Assembly (NCBI GenBank): GCA_964627605.1
Contig: CAZVGZ010000013.1
Coordinates: forward strand, 1 to 64,000
Origin: CAZVGZ01 sp964627605
Lineage (GTDB): Bacteria > Latescibacterota > MWCZ01 > CAZVGZ01
Length of the DNA stretch: 64,000 bases
Direction of reading: 5' to 3'
Of the stretch, positions 61,900 through 64,000 are shown piece by piece; positions within the stretch are counted from its first letter, which is position 1; each line of letters starts with the position of its first letter. The position numbers and the translations under genes were made by a program. The notes under the pieces were generated by a model. That model did no database searches. It saw nothing but the letters and a program-made list of their open reading frames with translations, and had not been told where the DNA came from.

Positions 61900-64000
61900 A
61901 TGTTTCCAATCTCATTTTACAGACTCAAGTGGCTGTTATTACTGGTCTTGTGCGGCGTCTCCACGCTGACCGCCACAGCCGCCAAAGAGGTTGAGACCGT
62001 TCGATTTTGGCACTTCTTTGGTGCCGATGATTGGCCGGTCTGGCAGGGGTTCATCGACGAGTTTAACGCCACCCACCCGCATATTGAGATCGTCCCAGAA
62101 TATCAGGGCAGCGGAGCAATTGTGCAGCGCAAACTACTCGCCGCCATTGTAGCTGGCGTGCCCCCAGACGTCACAGCCGTCTTCTCCACCACCATCGCCA
62201 AACTCGCTGCGACCGGCTGGCTGGTCCCCATAGACCTCTCCGATGCCGACAAACTGGACGTCTACCCAGCCATTCAGCGGGCCTACACCTACGATGAGAA
62301 GCTCTGGGCGCTGCCGATAGAGGGATCGGCGTATTCGCTGTTTTACAACACCGAGCTTTTTGAAGACGCTGGTCTCACCCGCCCGCCACAGACGCTGGAC
62401 GAGTTGATAGAGTGGGGAAAGAAGCTCACAAAAGACTTGAACGGCGACGGCAGGCCAGATCAGTGGGGTTTCTTGCAGGAGACCCTTGAGGGCGGCCCCA
62501 CCAGGATTTTCAACTGGTATTTCTCGAACGGCGTCGAGTTTATCAGCGAAGACGGTCTGAGGGCAACGTTCGACGGCCCGGAGATGAAAGAGGTGCTCAC
62601 CTACTGGCGCGATCTGGCGACAGTTCACAGGATCGCAAGCCTGACCCCACCCACCAAGGCCGTTCAGAGGGGGCTGGTGGGGATGTGGATCGACGGCTCA
62701 TGGAAGCTGCGCGAGTACCGCGGTGCCGGGATGCCCTTCGCCACAGCGGTGATGCCGCCGTTCAAGGTGTTGGCCATCGAGTCCGGTCCAGACGCTGCGG
62801 TGGTGGCACGAAGCAATCCTGAGCGCGAGGCCGCAGCTCTGGAGTTCGTGCTTTGGCTCACCTCGACAGAGACTTTCACCGATGTCTGCATCAAACTCGG
62901 CTACCTGCCAAACCGCAAATCGGTGACCGAGTCGCCGCGCTATCAATCATATCTCCAAGATCACCCTGAACTCGAAGCTTTTGTAAAGACCGTGCCCTAC
63001 ACCCGCACAAAACCGCTTCATCCGATCTGGAATGAGGTTGAAGCGCAGATACACAGATCGCGAGAGTTTGTCGCCCAGGGCACCAAAACCGTCGATCAAG
63101 CACTGGCAGATGCGCAGATGGTAGCACAGACGGCTCTCGACCAGTATTCCGCAAGTGAAGCTAGGCGGCATGGCGCGAAAGGGCTTCCGACGTTTTGGGT
63201 TTTGGCTGCTATCGCCGCCCTCGGGATAGGCGGATATCTGGTTTGGCAGCGGCAAAAACAGATGACCTCCAAACAGGCGATTCAGTGGGCTGGCTATCTG
63301 TTTATCCTACCCCAACTGCTGCTGTTCGTAAGTTTTGATGTATTTCCAATCGCCTTTGCATTCCTGATGTCGTTCTTCGATTGGGACATGCTCTCCCGCC
63401 CGGTGTTCGCAGGGCTGATGAACTACCAGACCGCGCTGGCAGACACCAACCTTCACAGCGCCTTCACGGTCACACTCTACTGGGTCATCGGCACCGTCCC
63501 TCTAGGCACCGCGATCTCACTCTCAGCTGCGCTGCTTCTCAACAACAAACTCAAAGGCATCAGCGCCTACCGAACACTGTTCTACACCCCCACAGTAACC
63601 TCAGGCGTGGCTTTGGGCATAGTCTGGTGGTGGATCCTAAGCCCCAGCCATTCTGGTCTATTCAACGCTGTGCTAGGGGCGGTAGACATCAATCCGGTGG
63701 GATGGCTCACCGATCCGACATGGGCGATGCCTGGCCTGATAGTAATGGAGCTTTGGCGATCATTGGCGAAGTTCATCATCTTCCTCGCAGGCCTACAAGG
63801 GGTCCCAGCAGAGCTTTACGAAGCCTCTGAGATTGATGGAGCCGGTCCTGGCAGGCGATTCAGGCATGTCACCTGGCCGCTACTCATGCCCACTACCTTC
63901 TTCGTTGTCGTGACATCCATGATCGGCGCGTTCCAGGTGTTTGAACAGGTGTACGTCATGACCCAAGGCGGTCCCGCCGGAGCAACCACCACCACCAGCT
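61900..64000 (+). CDS. ABC sugar transporter: solute-binding protein fused to MalF-type permease, partial
   Basis: One uninterrupted frame of 700 codons runs from the ATG at 61900 to the right edge. I read every codon and saw no stop. Residues 1-30 are a signal-like helix; 31 to about 425 are a family-1 extracellular solute-binding protein (VRFWHFFGADDWP, LWALPIEGSAYSLFYN, DLNGDGRPDQWGF, GMWIDGSWKL). An extra membrane helix (FWVLAAIAALGIGGYLVW, about 432-449) follows, then a CUT1-type permease starting AGYLFILPQLLLFVSFD, with the ATPase-contact EAA loop YEASEIDGAG-x8-TWPLL near residues 644-664. The extra helix puts the binding domain in the periplasm and the permease N-terminus in the cytosol. 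Binding protein and permease are usually separate genes; the partner permease and ATPase lie beyond the window or elsewhere. Confidence 0.9.
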   Translation, partial: MFPISFYRLKWLLLLVLCGVSTLTATAAKEVETVRFWHFFGADDWPVWQGFIDEFNATHPHIEIVPEYQGSGAIVQRKLLAAIVAGVPPDVTAVFSTTIAKLAATGWLVPIDLSDADKLDVYPAIQRAYTYDEKLWALPIEGSAYSLFYNTELFEDAGLTRPPQTLDELIEWGKKLTKDLNGDGRPDQWGFLQETLEGGPTRIFNWYFSNGVEFISEDGLRATFDGPEMKEVLTYWRDLATVHRIASLTPPTKAVQRGLVGMWIDGSWKLREYRGAGMPFATAVMPPFKVLAIESGPDAAVVARSNPEREAAALEFVLWLTSTETFTDVCIKLGYLPNRKSVTESPRYQSYLQDHPELEAFVKTVPYTRTKPLHPIWNEVEAQIHRSREFVAQGTKTVDQALADAQMVAQTALDQYSASEARRHGAKGLPTFWVLAAIAALGIGGYLVWQRQKQMTSKQAIQWAGYLFILPQLLLFVSFDVFPIAFAFLMSFFDWDMLSRPVFAGLMNYQTALADTNLHSAFTVTLYWVIGTVPLGTAISLSAALLLNNKLKGISAYRTLFYTPTVTSGVALGIVWWWILSPSHSGLFNAVLGAVDINPVGWLTDPTWAMPGLIVMELWRSLAKFIIFLAGLQGVPAELYEASEIDGAGPGRRFRHVTWPLLMPTTFFVVVTSMIGAFQVFEQVYVMTQGGPAGATTTTS

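Noticed and set aside
1..64000. tRNA, rRNA, CRISPR or prophage elements
   Set aside because: Scanning for T-loop GTTCGA patterns, direct repeats with regular spacing, and integrase or phage structural genes gave nothing convincing.

Overview
The window looks like a chromosomal segment of a diderm bacterium of the FCB superphylum, perhaps a Latescibacterota-type lineage. GC content is moderately high (about 60% where I counted a line). Support for the diderm/FCB reading comes from an LptG-type lipopolysaccharide-export permease, several signal peptides and lipoboxes, FlgD-like or type-IX-like C-terminal domains on secreted proteins (the PNPFNPSTTIRY type), a geranylgeranylglyceryl-phosphate synthase, and many carbohydrate and phytanoyl-CoA-dioxygenase type genes. 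The phylum is an inference from gene content only. I saw no tRNA, rRNA, CRISPR array or transposase.

Layout. 1-0.9 kb is the 3' end of a glycyl radical enzyme. 1.1-7.1 kb carries two tandem subtilases, a HIT-family nucleotide hydrolase/phosphorylase, a small membrane protein and two glycosyltransferases, the second with an internal deletion. 7.5-10.2 kb on the minus strand has an SDR oxidoreductase and a tightly overlapped trio: secreted Pcm, pilin-like protein, AlkZ-like protein. 10.2-23.4 kb is an envelope and lipid region: a chorismate-utilising enzyme, two GT4 glycosyltransferases, a flippase, a radical SAM enzyme, a cytidylyltransferase/CDP-alcohol phosphotransferase fusion, a DUF3047 protein, an MMPL/RND transporter, a HAD phosphatase and an ICMT-like methyltransferase. 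23.4-33.0 kb holds three GH38 alpha-mannosidase-family genes with a DHFR-like gene between the second and third.

33.3-34.5 kb is a zone of decay: a broken FG-GAP/dockerin gene faces a broken ECF sigma factor gene. 34.7-47.1 kb has a HEAT-repeat lipoprotein, a propeller lipoprotein, hemD, lptG, a DUF6614-like protein, a PhyH dioxygenase, a ceramidase-like lipoprotein, a CNNM/CorC protein, small ORFs, and a propeller hydrolase-like gene with a TIM-barrel gene. 47.3-55.4 kb has a radical SAM gene, then the conserved order thpR (here a pseudogene)-recA-recX-alaS, followed by GGGPS and a CpsB-like phosphatase joined by start/stop overlaps. 55.5-60.1 kb has a broken beta-helix gene, a membrane protein, and a Gfo/Idh-amidohydrolase-amidohydrolase run.

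From about 60.1 to 60.7 kb there is an abrupt AT-rich island (lines of 17-32% GC by count) carrying a frameshifted PH-domain gene. To its right are an S24-type regulator and, running off the edge, a divergent gene encoding a sugar-type ABC solute-binding protein fused in one frame to a MalF-type permease. The points most worth a second look are this fusion, the replacement of the expected catalytic Asp by Phe in two of the three GH38 proteins, the AT-rich island, and a run of decaying genes whose nonsense codons can all be explained by C-to-T changes.
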